Source: Motacilla alba alba (taxonomy: Eukaryota; Chordata; Aves; Passeriformes; Motacillidae). Taken from it: a DNA stretch of 64,000 bases. Position 1 is the first letter of the stretch; each line of letters starts with the position of its first letter. The notes beneath the pieces are model-generated. The model saw only the letters and a program-made list of their open reading frames with translations. It searched no databases and was not told where the DNA came from. Below, one piece after another: positions 63,001 through 64,000 of this stretch. The stretch lies in assembly GCF_015832195.1 (NCBI RefSeq), contig NC_052046.1, positions 22,560,161-22,624,160 of the forward strand, given 5' to 3'. The position numbers and the translations under genes are program-made.

Positions 63001-64000
63001 GGGAAGCAAACTTTCGGACAGACTAATATAAGATTCCAAAATTTTTAAAAGCAGGATGTTATGAATCATCAACATATATGCTGCTCTAATCTGTACCTTC
63101 CAGTGCTAGACCTCGATATTAAGGTGTCTGAAGTCATTAAAATCTTTTCACATTCACGTGAACTAACATGCAAGTAAAAAGAATTAACCTGTAAGCAATG
63201 AAGCTACAAGTATGTTTAATATATTAAACATACAGTAAGTTTTCAATGTTCTCATTTCCTGGAGATGAGTTGACATGTAATGGTGTCTCTAAGCTTTAAC
63301 CCATAATGAGACAGTATCAGTTTCCAGTTAAGCAAAACCAGCTCAACTCAGACCTTCAAGAGTGCATGTTTTGAAGTCTTGCTGGCATCTACATGTAGGC
63401 TGTGAAGCAATTTGTTACATTTTATCTTTAGTCCAATATCAAGGACAGCCAAAAAACACCCAAGCATGAAAAGAGAAGGCCTCCCACTGATTTCACTTGG
63501 CATTTGAACAAATCCGGTGCCTACTCATCATGACTGAAGTACTGTCCACAACTACAAGGTCATAAAACTTCTAAGTAGCAAGGTAGTTTCTTTGACTGTA
63601 TGAAGATTGGTGAACATAGACATACAGACAAAAAAGGCTTTGGGGTTTAGCCCATGAAATAATTTTTTAAAACAATTTTTTTTTTTGTCCTTTCTAATTA
63701 ACCAGATTTGGTACCCTGTATCAAAGAAACCTTCATGTCTTAGTATTACAGGACTTAAAGCTTGACCACAGTAGCCTGGCCAGTAGTTCTACAGCCAGGT
63801 ATCAATTACTGTCGCGTTGCTCCCTTACATACTTTCTGAAGAACACAGCACTATACATGGACGATCTCACAAAGTTTAGATTTTACTTTCTGAAATCAAA
63901 GACATCAGAACAGAGGTACCTACTCTGATTTTTCCAAATTTCAGAAACACTTAGCATTTTTATTTCCAGCTGTTGATGACTACTACCTCCAACCTTTCTG
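54022..64000 (-). other. JMY: JMY upstream intron (continues beyond window)
   Basis: Nearly 10 kb contains no recognised JMY exon. I looked on the - strand for the preceding exon, which in mammals ends around LLQPFRDMRELAMLRRQQIK, and did not see it. It holds a solo LTR at 56085-56651 and a somewhat GC-richer block at about 57020-57360. No frame in this interval, such as 60613-60921 (-), 59601-59807 (+) or 62244-62459 (-), resembles a known family. Confidence 0.8.
56085..56651 (+). mobile_element. Solo LTR of an endogenous retrovirus, copy 2
   Basis: The element starts TGTGCTGGTTTGGCTGGATT and ends near GGTTCAACTATGACA. It shares with copy 1 the order of blocks: TGTGCTGG start, CTCTGTTTTGG, AGGCCTTTTCTGCTT, CCTGAACACCTGCCTGCCC, ATTAAACTGTCTTTATCTCA and CATGAGTTTTCT. 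It has the same orientation as copy 1 and is antisense to JMY. JMY exons lie between the two copies, so they are not the ends of one provirus. No retroviral gene remnant was recognised next to it. The flanking pentamers ATGGA and AAGAA do not match well. Confidence 0.83.

Noticed and set aside
1..64000. CRISPR arrays, tRNA or rRNA genes, operons, phage or integrated bacterial systems
   Set aside because: None was seen. The sequence is ordinary vertebrate intron-exon DNA.

Overview
The window is vertebrate nuclear DNA, almost certainly from a bird. It is AT-rich and intron-dominated. It carries four CR1 LINE fragments, the typical avian non-LTR element, and two related solo LTRs of a kind familiar from songbird genomes. 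No prokaryotic operons, rRNA, tRNA, CRISPR or phage features were seen. Two protein-coding genes are recognised, both incomplete at the window edges, and they are arranged tail to tail.

Left part (1 to about 14.5 kb, + strand): the 3' end of HOMER1. Three coding exons (3423-3533, 5208-5288, 10901-11089) encode the last 126 residues, which form the C-terminal coiled coil of the long synaptic scaffold isoforms. The EVH1 domain lies upstream of the window. A truncated CR1 LINE (about 6617-7287) sits in the last intron. An AT-rich region with several poly(A) signals follows the stop codon and is the probable 3' UTR.

Middle (about 14.5 to 23 kb): intergenic DNA with simple repeats and no supported gene.

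Right part (about 23 to 64 kb, - strand): JMY, the p300-binding actin nucleator. Eight exons (54021 down to 29997) join in frame into 570 residues: the conserved coiled-coil middle, a short polyproline run, three WH2 actin-binding motifs and the central/acidic Arp2/3-activating tail. The N-terminal exons lie beyond 64 kb. The JMY introns hold three CR1 fragments, all on the same strand as the gene, two antisense solo LTRs of one family, a degenerate minisatellite and microsatellites.

The tail-to-tail JMY/HOMER1 pair matches the arrangement on human 5q14. That region corresponds to the avian Z chromosome, so the locus is probably sex-linked. Nothing here amounts to a new biological system. The points most worth checking are a weakly spliced JMY intron, a short JMY polyproline tract, an LTR pair with a possible internal remnant, and the poly(A) sites of the two convergent genes. 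Comparisons with mammalian proteins are from memory, not from a search.
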